A stretch of DNA of 64,000 bases from Streptomyces sp. NRRL WC-3742 (GTDB taxonomy: Bacteria; Actinomycetota; Actinomycetes; Streptomycetales; Streptomycetaceae). Shown here piece by piece: positions 26,400-35,397 of the stretch. Made by a program: the position numbers and the translations under genes. The stretch lies in the NCBI RefSeq assembly GCF_000720635.1, contig NZ_JOCF01000035.1, forward strand, positions 1 to 64,000, read 5' to 3'. The first letter of the stretch is position 1, and each line of letters starts with the position of its first letter. The notes under the pieces were generated by a model. The model worked only from the letters and a program-made list of their open reading frames with translations, had not been told where the DNA came from and searched no databases.

Positions 26400-26475
26400 T
26401 TCTTGGACGGTGACTTCTTGTGCAGTGCCTTCTCGGGCGGTGGCATCTTGTGCGGTGGCTTCTTGGACAGTGGCC
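26400..26475. repeat. Five degenerate 15-bp repeats between hydroxylase and methyltransferase genes
   Basis: Units of the form GGCTTCTTGGACGGT recur five times with substitutions between the hydroxylase stop (26480) and the methyltransferase start (26359). A continuous frame through them would add a Lys/Pro-rich N-terminal extension to the methyltransferase (MPPPEKALHKK...), but the ATG at 26359 has a GAAGGA upstream and is preferred. Confidence 0.65.
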
Positions 26476-26479
26476 GAGC

Positions 26480-27688
26480 TCAGAGGCCGAGGTAGTTCTC
26501 GGCGAACCAGTCCTGGTGGGTGCGTGAGGTGCGCAGCGAGTCGATCCGGGCGTCGCGCAGTGCCGCTTCGAACGACGCCTCGTTCTCGGACTCGCTTGGG
26601 GCGTGCAGGAGTTGGACCATCCAGTGTGAGAACTCCTGAGCCCGCCAGATGTACTCCAGGCATCGCCGGGAATATTGCTCCAGCGGCGCCGGGTCGCCGT
26701 GGACGAGGTCGTCGACGAGCGCGCCCGCGAGGAGTTCGGCCTCCAGCACGGCGAGGTTGGCGCCCTTGGCGCCCGAGGGGCTGAGGAGGCTGGCGGCGTC
26801 GCCGGCCAGCAGGAGCGAGCCGTGGCGCAGCGGTTCGACGACGTCCGACTCCAGCGCTATGACGCTGCGCTGGACGACCGGGCCGCGCCGCAGCGGTCCG
26901 AGCTCGGCCGCGTACATGCGCCGGTCCAGTTCGTCCCAGATCCGCTGCTCGCTCCAGGCGTCGGCCGGGGTGCCGGGTGCGCACTGCAGGTAGTAGCGGG
27001 TGATCTCGGGGGTGCGGGCCATGTGGCCGGCGAAGCCGCGCTCGTGCAGCGCGTAGCCGACGGCGTCCAGGCTGGGCGGCGCCTCCGCGAGCAGGCCCAG
27101 CCAGGTGACGCCGTGGTTGCGCCGGTGGCGGCGGGCGGTCGGGGGCAGGGAGTCCCGGGCGGCGCCGTGGCGGCCGTCGCAGCCGGCGACGTAGCGGGCG
27201 CTCCAGCGGCCGGGGCGGCCCTCGGCGTCACGGACGGTGACGGTGGGCCTCGCCCCGTCGGCGCCGTCCACACTCACGGCCCGCGTCTCGAAGCGGACCT
27301 CTCCCCCGCCCGCCAGGTAGTGCGCGAGCAGGTCGGTGACCAGGTCCTGCTGGGGGTAGACGGTGTGGTGCTCGCGCCGTCCCAGCTCCCGGTAGTCGAG
27401 GCGGAAGGCGCCGCTCCTGGTGCGGAACTCGCAGGTGCCGTGCGGCACTCCGCGACGGCGCAGGCCCTCGGCCAGGCCGTGGCGCTCCAGGGCGCGTACG
27501 GTGCCGGGGGCGAGGAAGCCGGCCCGGGCCCGGGTCTGGATGTGGTCGCGGGTGGCGCGCTCGAGGACGACGCACTCGACGCCCGCCGCCTGCAGCAGGT
27601 TGGCGAGGGTCAGCCCGGCGACTCCGGCGCCGAGGACGACGACCTCGGCGGAGTCCTGATCTCTTCGAAAGTACTGATGATTCGTCAC
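26480..27688 (-). CDS. FAD-dependent aromatic hydroxylase, 4-hydroxybenzoate 3-monooxygenase type
   Basis: 402 residues with the group A flavin monooxygenase motifs: GAGVAGLTLANLL for FAD, AGCDGRHGAAR (DG motif) and LLLAGDAASLLSPSGAKGAN (GD motif). The tract RARAGFLAPGTVRALERHGL corresponds to the start of PobA enzymes, which hydroxylate para-hydroxybenzoate with NADPH and oxygen. It lies just upstream of an O-methyltransferase gene, and hydroxylation followed by methylation of a phenolic compound is the natural reading. No beta-ketoadipate genes are nearby, so a catabolic role is not supported by context. Confidence 0.9.
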   Translation of the reverse strand: MTNHQYFRRDQDSAEVVVLGAGVAGLTLANLLQAAGVECVVLERATRDHIQTRARAGFLAPGTVRALERHGLAEGLRRRGVPHGTCEFRTRSGAFRLDYRELGRREHHTVYPQQDLVTDLLAHYLAGGGEVRFETRAVSVDGADGARPTVTVRDAEGRPGRWSARYVAGCDGRHGAARDSLPPTARRHRRNHGVTWLGLLAEAPPSLDAVGYALHERGFAGHMARTPEITRYYLQCAPGTPADAWSEQRIWDELDRRMYAAELGPLRRGPVVQRSVIALESDVVEPLRHGSLLLAGDAASLLSPSGAKGANLAVLEAELLAGALVDDLVHGDPAPLEQYSRRCLEYIWRAQEFSHWMVQLLHAPSESENEASFEAALRDARIDSLRTSRTHQDWFAENYLGL

Positions 27689-27781
27689 AAAGGTTGGATC
27701 GTAGCCACCTCAGGTGTACGGAGCATCCGTGATCACCCTCAACGGTGAAAAGTCGGACAACCCAACCATGTCCATGCAAAA

Positions 27782-27812
27782 GCGGCCCGCCATCGGAGCG
27801 ATGGCGGGCCGC
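27782..27812. terminator. Hairpin terminator between ArsR-AHSA1 and hydroxylase genes
   Basis: GCGGCCCGCCATCG and CGATGGCGGGCCGC pair perfectly (14 bp) around a GAG loop. It lies 10 bp past the ArsR-AHSA1 stop. The rest of the 134-bp gap, toward the hydroxylase start, contains GGTTGG and CCAACC tracts and presumably the hydroxylase promoter. Confidence 0.8.
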
Positions 27813-27822
27813 AACGCCCAGC

Positions 27823-28617
27823 TCAGAACACCTGCGGCAGCGGCTCCCCCGTCTCCAGCAGGGTCTTGAGGCTGGCGATCACGTCCGGCCAGCCCTGGCC
27901 GACCATCTCGGCCAGGGTCGAGCCGGGCGCGAAGCCGTCGTGCACGACGGTCAGCTTCACCACGTGCTCGACCGCCTCCTCGATGGTGAAGGTGACCTTC
28001 GAACGGGGCTCCTCGGCGAGCTTGGCGAGGAACTCCTCGTTCCACTCGAAGCGCTCGGCGAGCTCCGGGGTCATGGTGTGCCAGGTGTACGCGAGCTTGG
28101 TGTAGGGCTCCGACTCCAGCACGACCTGCTCCGGGTCGCTGATCAGCACGCCGTGGTTGTCCCAGGTCATCTCCGAGCCGGCGGCCCAGTCCGTGGTGAA
28201 GGCCGTCGCCCAGTAGCGCCGGGTGAACTCGGGCTCGGTCAGCGCCTGCCAGAGCTTCTGCGGGGTGGTGCGGATGTACGTGGTGTAGACGAAGGTCGGC
28301 GCGTCCATCTGACTCTCCTCCAGGGCGAGTTTCAGGTCCGCCAGGGCTTGGACCCTGGCCCGGTCGTAACGGCTGATCCACCGGTGGGCGATCTCGTGCA
28401 CGGGCGCGGCGTTGAGGTAGTGCAACTTCTCCCGGCCCCGCCGCACGGTCGTGACGAGCCCGGCCTCCTCCAGCACCGCCAGGTGCTTGCTCACGGACTG
28501 CCTCGCCATGTCGAGCCCGCCGCACAGCTCCCGCAACGTCTGCCCGTTCCGCACGTTCAGACTGTCCAGCAACGCCCGCCGACTCGGGTCCGCCAGCGCC
28601 TTGAACACCTCGTCCAT
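27823..28617 (-). CDS. ArsR regulator fused to an AHSA1/SRPBCC ligand-binding domain
   Basis: 264 residues. Residues 1-95 are an ArsR winged helix (MDEVFKALADPSRRALLDSL, MARQSVSKHLAVLEEAGLV). From about residue 108 an AHSA1-type SRPBCC domain follows (FVYTTYIRTTPQKLWQALTE, AYTWHTMTP, KVTFTIEEA, GWPDVIASLKTLLETGEPLP). The two parts often occur as neighbouring genes; here they are one chain, so the hydrophobic cavity may sense the inducer directly. It starts at ATG 28617. Two palindromes upstream look like its operators. It is followed by a terminator and seems to be transcribed alone. Confidence 0.9.
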   Translation of the reverse strand: MDEVFKALADPSRRALLDSLNVRNGQTLRELCGGLDMARQSVSKHLAVLEEAGLVTTVRRGREKLHYLNAAPVHEIAHRWISRYDRARVQALADLKLALEESQMDAPTFVYTTYIRTTPQKLWQALTEPEFTRRYWATAFTTDWAAGSEMTWDNHGVLISDPEQVVLESEPYTKLAYTWHTMTPELAERFEWNEEFLAKLAEEPRSKVTFTIEEAVEHVVKLTVVHDGFAPGSTLAEMVGQGWPDVIASLKTLLETGEPLPQVF

Positions 28618-28654
28618 GCCCGCCCGCACCCGTGATCGCCGCCTCTCGATATAT

Positions 28655-28700
28655 GCAGCCTTTCGGCTGCCTTTTACGTTAGGCAGCCGCACGGCTGCCT
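28655..28700. promoter_or_regulatory. Twin palindromic operators upstream of the ArsR-AHSA1 gene
   Basis: GCAGCC-TTTC-GGCTGC (28655-28670) and AGGCAGCC-GCAC-GGCTGCCT (28681-28700) are perfect inverted repeats that share the core GCAGCC-N4-GGCTGC. Their centres are 28 bp apart, nearly three helical turns, so two dimers would sit on almost the same face. They lie 38-83 bp upstream of the start, across the expected promoter. Confidence 0.7.
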
Positions 28701-28749
28701 GTCAAGCGGTGCAGCTGTGACCCGAGGGGCGGCAGGCGCGCCTCCCGCC

Positions 28750-29358
28750 TCAGTGTCGGCGGCGGTTGAGCACCCCGATGAGAACGGCAAGGTCCGCCGC
28801 GCCTGCCCGGTCGTCCGCGTAGCGGGCAATCTGGAGAGGGCCGACCTCGGGAAGGACGACGCCCTCCCGGGCCAGGACATGGACCAGGGTCAACAGCGCG
28901 GCGCGGGCATTGCCATCCGCGAAGGGATGGAAGAACGCCACATCGAGATAGGCACGGGCCGCGCGAGCCGCCAGCGGCACGTCCGGATCGGTCGCCTCGC
29001 ACAGGCAGGAATCGAAGTCGGCCCGCGTGCGAGAGGTCAGGCCGTAGCGCTCGCGACCGGCCTTCGCATAGGCGTCGCCCACGCGGAACGGTGCCGCGGT
29101 CGCAGCCAGCACCTCGCGCTGCCAACCGGCCAGCAGCGCGAAGTCCAGCGGGGCGCGGCGTGCGGCATCGCCTCGGGCCAGGGCGTGTGCGGCGAGCAGG
29201 CGCTCGGCGCGCACCGGATCGTGCCGGCGCACGGACTCCTCGCACCAGGACCGGAACCCGTCGCGGCCGGGCGGGACCCGCCGCAGGGCCGGTGCGCCCT
29301 GCCAGTCGACCTCACGGCGCACGCGCAGCCAGACCGCGAGGCTGTCAGTAGCGGTCAT
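28750..29358 (-). CDS. Fic/DOC family protein
   Basis: 202 residues from ATG 29358 with GGAGGAG upstream. The Fic motif is HPFADGNARA (H144 to R152). It matches HPFxxGNGR except that Ala replaces the second Gly; the catalytic His, the acidic metal ligand, Asn and Arg are all present. Fic enzymes transfer AMP or related groups from nucleotides to protein side chains. I see no (S/T)xxxE(G/N) inhibitory helix in the protein, so inhibition, if any, must come from elsewhere. The start overlaps the end of the preceding gene by 14 bp, which marks that gene as the likely partner or antitoxin. Confidence 0.85.
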   Translation of the reverse strand: MTATDSLAVWLRVRREVDWQGAPALRRVPPGRDGFRSWCEESVRRHDPVRAERLLAAHALARGDAARRAPLDFALLAGWQREVLAATAAPFRVGDAYAKAGRERYGLTSRTRADFDSCLCEATDPDVPLAARAARAYLDVAFFHPFADGNARAALLTLVHVLAREGVVLPEVGPLQIARYADDRAGAADLAVLIGVLNRRRH

Positions 29359-30106
29359 GGAGCTCCTCCAGCGCCTCCCTCTCACGATCGCCCCTGTACG
29401 GAGCGTGGCCCGTGAGGCCGACGGCCAGGTCCTCACCGACGGAATCGATCAGCGTCCGCTCCGGGGTGACCCAGCTCCTGAACCGGCCGCCGATCGCGAC
29501 CTCCACCGCTCGCACGGCTTCGACGCGGTCCATGCCGGTGCTGGCGAGAAACCAGCCCAGGACGATCGACGCCTGCCCGTACCAGCCACCCTCCGCGCCC
29601 GAGTCCAACGTGTAGGTCACGAGCCGAACACAGGCCCGTTCCAGGTGCCAGCTGCGGTCCTCCGGCGAGGCGTCCGGCGGCGGCGCCAGGTCGGCGAAGA
29701 GCCGGGCCGTGCGCTCCAACCACTCCCGCCACTCCAACAGGGCGGACACGACGCATTCCGCCGTCTCCTCGGGGGTCGTCACCGAGCCCCGCCCGCTGGC
29801 CCAGCTGCCGATGGGCCCTCCGTCGTAGTGGCGCCACCTCCATCCCCAGGCCCAGGTGCCGTAACGCTCCCGGATGACCGCGTCCACCTGGGATTCGCAC
29901 CAGTCCTCGCCCTGCCACCAGCCGGCCATCCCGGAGAGCACGGGCGGCACCCACTCCCGGACCAGCGACCGGAGTCGGGCCTCCTCGTCCTCGTCCCAGA
30001 CGAACGGGTGACGGGCAGGATCGAACTCCTCCCAGGTCCGAATGCCCTCGTAGGTGACGGAGGGCACGCGGTTCTCGGGGAAGGGCAGGGTGTCACGGTT
30101 GTACAT
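29345..30106 (-). CDS. Conserved-looking protein of unknown function, partner of the Fic gene
   Basis: 253 residues, acidic and Trp-rich (WWQGEDWCESQ, WAWGWRWRHY), without signal peptide or membrane segment. Its end overlaps the Fic start by 14 bp, so the two are translated together. It has a helical C-terminal half (GMDRVEAVRAVEVAIGG, EREALEELHDRY). No classical FicA-type antitoxin motif is visible. It could be an atypical antitoxin, a target, or a substrate-delivery protein. I do not recognise a family. Confidence 0.75.
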   Translation of the reverse strand: MYNRDTLPFPENRVPSVTYEGIRTWEEFDPARHPFVWDEDEEARLRSLVREWVPPVLSGMAGWWQGEDWCESQVDAVIRERYGTWAWGWRWRHYDGGPIGSWASGRGSVTTPEETAECVVSALLEWREWLERTARLFADLAPPPDASPEDRSWHLERACVRLVTYTLDSGAEGGWYGQASIVLGWFLASTGMDRVEAVRAVEVAIGGRFRSWVTPERTLIDSVGEDLAVGLTGHAPYRGDREREALEELHDRY

Positions 30107-30260
30107 CAGCGGTCGCTGGCCTTCCTGTCCGACATGGTCGACCCATCAGTCTCGGCTCACCGCCCTCGGGGCCGCGAACGGTTTTCCTGCGGAACCCGGC
30201 CGGGGGGTCACGACCTGCGCTGCGCAGGGGGAAGGTCTCCGCGACGGTCCCCGCGCCGCC

Positions 30261-31292
<1,032 letters not shown>

Positions 31293-31344
31293 CCGCCATT
31301 ATCCTGACCCGGTCGAGGCACATCAGGAGGCTGGGGAACCGACC

Positions 31345-31776
31345 ATGGCATACCGGCTCACGTTCTTCTGCCGCTCGGGCGAGGAGAACGGACTGGAGGC
31401 GCTGGACCGCCTCCTGGACGAACTGCTCTCCGCCGGTGCGCCCCTGCTGGCGGAGGGGCGCGGCCCGTTCGTCGACGAGGTCGCCGCGTACGCGCTGGGC
31501 ACGGGCGGGTCGGCCGACCGGCTGGAGCTTGAGGTGCAGGTGGGGACGGCCTGGATCGCGGAGTCGGTGATCGAAGCCTCACCCGACGACGCGCACGGCA
31601 TCTGGGGCTGCGACCTGCTCGCCACGATCACCCTCAGCGGGGACTCGCCCGACTGGCCGCTCGTCGATCGCATCTGGACGGCACTCGTCGACCTGTGGGG
31701 CGCCGTCGCCTGGGACGAGGCGTCCGGATTCGCGGTCGGCGCCGTAGAGCCCTGCACGGGAAGTCGGCCGAGCTGA
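31345..31776 (+). CDS. Small acidic protein of unknown function
   Basis: 143 residues starting MAYRLTFFCRSGEENGLEAL, with a mixed alpha/beta pattern, a C-terminal Trp-rich stretch (WTALVDLWGAVAWDEASGF) and no signal or membrane segment. AGGAGG and GGGGA precede the ATG. It is transcribed alone, divergent from the esterase gene with 52 bp between starts. I do not recognise the family. The 209 bp downstream to the next gene contain only a possible coding remnant on the plus strand reading FLLDHPIWEAARGVSS. Confidence 0.7.
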   Translation: MAYRLTFFCRSGEENGLEALDRLLDELLSAGAPLLAEGRGPFVDEVAAYALGTGGSADRLELEVQVGTAWIAESVIEASPDDAHGIWGCDLLATITLSGDSPDWPLVDRIWTALVDLWGAVAWDEASGFAVGAVEPCTGSRPS

Positions 31777-31985
31777 CTTCCTGCGCAGGGCGCACCCTGC
31801 GGTGCTGTGAGCAGTCCTCGGGTGTCTGCCCGGTGATCACCCAGTACTCGACCGAACGGCTCTGCCGGGCGAGGCGGCCGAGGTGATCGGCGAAGCCCTC
31901 GTCTCGGCCGGCGCCCCGGCCGCTGGGGCGGCGTCGGCGGCGCGGTTCCTCCTCGACCACCCGATCTGGGAGGCGGCCCGGGGCG

Positions 31986-33128
31986 TCAGCTCGACGCCAG
32001 GGGCGGGGCCTGCCTCGTGATCGCGGCGGCGGGCAGCGGGTTGTCCGGTTCGGCGCCGGGGTCGGCGGCGAGGACGACGCCGGCCGCGTGGGCGTCGAAT
32101 CCGGTCGGCCAGACCGTCAGGTCGCTCGCCAGTGCGCCTTCCAGCCTCGCCTGACGCAGGTCCGCCCCGCCCAGGTCGCAGCCCCGCAGGTCGGCCGCTC
32201 GCAGGTCCGCGCCGGCGAGCACGGCTCCATGGGCGCGGGCCTTGCGCAGATTCGCCTCCCTCAGGTCCGCACCGGAGAGGTCCGCCCCGCCCAGGTCCGC
32301 CTTGACCAGGCGTGCGCCGCGCAGATCGGCCTCGAGGCAGCGGGCCTGCCGCAGGACCGACGTCCCGAGTTCGGCGTGCCGCAGGTTGGCCGCGATCAAC
32401 GACACCCCGCTCAGGTCGACCCGGTACACGCTCGCCGCTTCCAGACACGTCCCGTCGAGGTTGACGCCGCCCAGCCACAGCCCGTCGCAGTCGGCCCGCC
32501 GCAGGTCGGTGAAGCTGACGTTGAGCCACCCCGGGGCGCGTTCCTGCCCCAGGACCCCGAGACAGGTCAGCGCCGCCTGAGCGTCCGCGGCCCGGGTCTC
32601 CAGCGGGCGCACCGCGTTGACGGACACCTCCGCCGCCGGGGCCGCCGGGTCCAGCGGCGGCCAGGGCAGGTGCGTCCGCAGGTACGCCGCCATGATCGAG
32701 ACGACCGCCTCGTGGTCACGGCCGGAGTGGTCCGCGATCCGCCACAGCGCGTAGATGCCGCCGATCCGTACGTCCAGCTTCTCGCTGCCCAACTGCTCCA
32801 CGGCCCGGCTGAAACGATCGGTGACATGGCCCTCCCGGGTCGCGTTCAGCCCCTCCTGACTGACGCGCAGCTGCCGCCAGGTCGCATAGGCGCCGAACAG
32901 GACGACCCCGCCGCCGACCGCCTGCAGCAGCGTGGTGCGCACGTTGTTCACGGCGCTCAACCGCTCGGCGGCGGCGACGTGGTCACCGGCGAGGTCGTGG
33001 TCCACCACGAACCCCGGAAGGGTGAGCAGTACGACGAACAGCACGCCCAGTCCAGCCACCACACCCGCCGCCACAGCGGCGATGCGAGCCGCGCGCCGAC
33101 GGCCACGAACGGATTCCCCCATAGCCAC
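31986..33128 (-). CDS. Membrane-anchored pentapeptide-repeat protein
   Basis: 380 residues. Two N-terminal membrane helices (IAAVAAGVVAGLGVLFVVLL and TTLLQAVGGGVVLFGAYATW) bracket a short loop. A helical region with RFSRAVEQLGSEKLDVRIGG follows, then a right-handed beta-helix of A(D/N)Lxx pentapeptides (ADLGGADLSGADLREANLRK) at about residues 215-330. The RF..AVEQLGS..LDVRIGGIYAL segment is a common prelude in actinobacterial proteins of this group. Function is unknown; the repeat is a protein-interaction surface. Confidence 0.85.
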   Translation of the reverse strand: MAMGESVRGRRRAARIAAVAAGVVAGLGVLFVVLLTLPGFVVDHDLAGDHVAAAERLSAVNNVRTTLLQAVGGGVVLFGAYATWRQLRVSQEGLNATREGHVTDRFSRAVEQLGSEKLDVRIGGIYALWRIADHSGRDHEAVVSIMAAYLRTHLPWPPLDPAAPAAEVSVNAVRPLETRAADAQAALTCLGVLGQERAPGWLNVSFTDLRRADCDGLWLGGVNLDGTCLEAASVYRVDLSGVSLIAANLRHAELGTSVLRQARCLEADLRGARLVKADLGGADLSGADLREANLRKARAHGAVLAGADLRAADLRGCDLGGADLRQARLEGALASDLTVWPTGFDAHAAGVVLAADPGAEPDNPLPAAAITRQAPPLASS

Positions 33129-33163
33129 CGGATCCTAGGAGCCGGACCGCGCTCGGCCAACCT

Positions 33164-33292
33164 GTGGCCGTCGACCGGCCTCAGGCCGTCCTTTGGGCGT
33201 GGGTGGAACGGTCCACGGAAGCGCTCCTCGAGCACCTGATCGATCACCGCTTCCACCCGGGGGCGCGCCGGTACTCGCCGCCGGGCGGGTGA
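33164..33292 (+). other. Possible short coding remnant
   Basis: A 42-codon frame from GTG 33164 reads VAVDRPQAVLWAWVERSTEA and goes on LLEHLIDHRFHPGARRY to a TGA. Its composition looks like real protein rather than shadow translation, but there is no ribosome site and I do not recognise it. It may be the tail of a lost gene. Confidence 0.3.
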
Positions 33293-33310
33293 ACGGGGAC
33301 ACTGGTCGCT

Positions 33311-33808
33311 GTGACTGACATGCGCGAGACGCTGGACTACCAGACATTCGGCCGGGCGGTGCGCGAACTCGCGCAGGCGATCGCCGACGACGGGTACGAG
33401 CCCGACCTGATCCTGAGCATCGCCCGTGGCGGGGTGTTCGTGGCCGGAGGGCTGGCGTACGCGCTGGACTGCAAGAACCTGCACCTGGTGAACGTCGAGT
33501 TCTACACCGGGGTGGGCACCACGCTCGAGATGCCCGTCATGCTGGCGCCCGTCCCCGACGCGATCGACTTCTCCGGGAAGAAGGTCCTGATCGCCGACGA
33601 CGTGGCCGACACCGGCAAGACGCTGAAGCTGGTGCACGACTTCTGCCTCGAGCACGTCGCGGAGGTGCGCTCCGCCGTCATCTACGAGAAGTCGCACTCA
33701 CTGGTGAACTGCGAGTACGTGTGGAAGAAGACCGACGACTGGATCAACTTCCCGTGGTCGACGGAGCCACCGGTCGTGAAGCGCGACAGCCAGGTGCTCG
33801 ACGCTTAG
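33311..33808 (+). CDS. Phosphoribosyltransferase-family protein
   Basis: 165 residues with the PRPP-binding signature VLIADDVADTGKTL and an upstream strand ILSIARGGVFVAGGLAYAL carrying the RGG loop. The short hood and overall length resemble xanthine/hypoxanthine phosphoribosyltransferases of the Gpt type, which make nucleotides from purine bases. GTG 33311 is used; ATG 33320 is an alternative. There are no purine genes nearby. It is followed by an IS relic. Confidence 0.85.
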   Translation: MTDMRETLDYQTFGRAVRELAQAIADDGYEPDLILSIARGGVFVAGGLAYALDCKNLHLVNVEFYTGVGTTLEMPVMLAPVPDAIDFSGKKVLIADDVADTGKTLKLVHDFCLEHVAEVRSAVIYEKSHSLVNCEYVWKKTDDWINFPWSTEPPVVKRDSQVLDA

Positions 33809-34215
33809 GCCGTGTCTTTCGGATCACGCCGGGCGGTCGCTGCCGGGGCACGCGCCGCACGGCAGGATGGACCCGTGGACGACCAGCTTCGTCCGGGCAC
33901 TGATCGAGCGTCGGCAGATCACCGTGGAAACCGTGGTGTCCAGCGACGAGATCCGCGCGGAACTCTTCGGCACGTCACCCGCCGACGCGGACTCGGAGGC
34001 GGCGGACGGACGGCTTCGAGGAAAGCGACCGCAGAATCGCCGCCAGGCTCGCGTCCGGGCACAGTGCAGTCGCCGAGTCCACGAACGTCACCTCGGACGT
34101 CGCTCAGCGCATCCTCGCGATGGCCGCGGCTGTCTGGCACCACCACAGGACAGGCCAACCCGTCCCACGATCCCTGATCGCCTACGACCACTGACGATCA
34201 TTCGGAACAACTCGT
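33809..34215 (+). mobile_element. Relic of an insertion sequence next to the lanthipeptide locus
   Basis: The left border GTGTCTTTCGGATCACG and the right border, whose complement reads GTTGTTCCGAATGATCG, are similar to each other and could be decayed terminal repeats of a Streptomyces IS. The C-terminal frame inside ends RSLIAYDH, as many Streptomyces IS5-type transposases do. No complete transposase is present. Confidence 0.45.
33870..34193 (+). pseudogene. Frameshifted remnant: kinase-like segment joined to a transposase tail
   Basis: The first frame reads SFVRALIERRQITVETVVSS then DEIRAELFG, which resembles the region after Walker A in polynucleotide-kinase-like AAA proteins. Near 34010 the sense moves to another frame reading FEESDRRIAARLASGHSAVA, then ESTNVTSDVAQRILAM, running into AAVWHHHRTGQPVPRSLIAY and DH with a TGA at 34191-34193, a typical transposase end. 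It has no usable start or P-loop, so it is a relic. Whether the kinase-like and transposase-like parts were ever one gene is unclear. Confidence 0.5.
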
Positions 34216-34239
34216 CCAGCGTGCGGTGCCCGGCCCGGC

Positions 34240-35397
34240 TCAGCTGAGGAGTAGGCAGGCGTCCCAGCTCCCGTCGGCCGGGTGGAGGGCGAGGGCGGCG
34301 CCGGCGGTGCCCTCCAGGAGGGTGGCGGGTTCTCCGACGGCGAGGGCGGCGGTGAGGTCGCGGGTGGTGGTGGCGGTGAGGGCGGGGAGGTGAGCCGCCA
34401 GGGAGGCGGCGTCCTCGGCCATGCGTCGGGTGATCCGGAGCAGGCCGGCGGTGCCGTGGCAGAGTCCGGGGCCGGACAGGTGCCAGGTGGCGGGGTCGGC
34501 CAGGGTGGCGGCGAGGGCGGTGACGGCGGTGGTGCGCCAGTCGTCGCGGGCCAGGGCGGTGCCGGCGAGGTGGAGTGCGCGGGCGGCGCCCGGGGTGCCG
34601 TAGCACCAGGCGGCCCGGGTGGGTGCGTCGGCGGGTGGCCGGCCCGACTCCACGTCCTCGACGGGTACGGTCATCGGCCAGCCGCCGGTGGGAAGCCGGT
34701 GGGCGGTGAGTCCGAGTGCCAGCGCCTCGATCGCCTCATCGTGTCCGGGCACCCGCACGTCGTGGAGGCGGGCCAGGGACAGGAGCGCGAGCGGGCCCGG
34801 AATCCCGTGTGCCAGGCCGAGGTTGACGTGGCCTCGGGGGTGGTCGGGGTCCGCGCCGGGCAGCCCCGGGCCGCCGGCCGTCCACCAGCGCGGCAGCGGC
34901 TCGCCGGTCGGCGCGGCCAGGTCCACCAGGGCGGCGAGGAGATCGGCGAGCGCCGGTCCGTGCGGGTCCAGGGCGAGCAGCAGCCGGCCCAGGCCCGCGG
35001 CGCCCGAGACGGTGTCGAAGGTGTGTGCCCGCAGTCCCGCCCCCGCCGCCAGGTCGGCGCGCAGCGCGGCCACCCGTCCGGCGGCGGTTTCGGCGACCCG
35101 GGGTGTCAGGGCGTCGAGCAGCCCCCGGTACTCGCCGGGGCCGCGCGCCATCGTGCGGGCGGCGAAGGCCACGGCGGCGGCGCCGGAGTAGAGGCCGCCT
35201 CCGCGCATCGCCCCGGGGGCCTTGACCGCGGCCGCGAGCTGTCCGTGCGCGGCCCGGCGCAGCGCGGGGTCCTCGCCCGCGAGGACGGCGAGGGCGAGCG
35301 CCGCGCCGCTGTGGCCGGCGCCGAGCCCGGGGGTGAAGGCGGCTTCGGGTTTGGCGAGTTGGGCGGCGACGGCCTCGACCGCTTCGTCGGGGGTCAT
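34240..35397 (-). CDS. lanC: Class I lanthipeptide cyclase (LanC-like)
   Basis: 385 residues with an alpha/alpha toroid and the zinc ligands of LanC enzymes: Cys in AWCYGTPG (near residue 264) and Cys-His in GLCHGTAG (near residue 311), with the usual His/Gly pattern GLAHGIPG before them. It catalyses addition of cysteine thiols to dehydroalanine or dehydrobutyrine in the precursor peptide. Its ATG overlaps the lanB stop by 4 bp (ATGA), so the two are translated together. The stop at 34240 is followed by an IS relic, so the unit ends here. Confidence 0.92.
   Translation of the reverse strand: MTPDEAVEAVAAQLAKPEAAFTPGLGAGHSGAALALAVLAGEDPALRRAAHGQLAAAVKAPGAMRGGGLYSGAAAVAFAARTMARGPGEYRGLLDALTPRVAETAAGRVAALRADLAAGAGLRAHTFDTVSGAAGLGRLLLALDPHGPALADLLAALVDLAAPTGEPLPRWWTAGGPGLPGADPDHPRGHVNLGLAHGIPGPLALLSLARLHDVRVPGHDEAIEALALGLTAHRLPTGGWPMTVPVEDVESGRPPADAPTRAAWCYGTPGAARALHLAGTALARDDWRTTAVTALAATLADPATWHLSGPGLCHGTAGLLRITRRMAEDAASLAAHLPALTATTTRDLTAALAVGEPATLLEGTAGAALALHPADGSWDACLLLS

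Noticed and set aside
26360..26446. A longer start for the methyltransferase (MPPPEKALHKK...)
   Set aside because: The extension is encoded by degenerate 15-bp repeats and is low complexity; the ATG at 26359 has a ribosome site and begins the natural protein sequence.
31837..32019. A plus-strand stretch reading like protein (FLLDHPIWEAARGVSS) overlapping the end of the pentapeptide gene
   Set aside because: It has no start or ribosome site and runs into the coding region of an intact gene on the other strand; at most an old gene tail.
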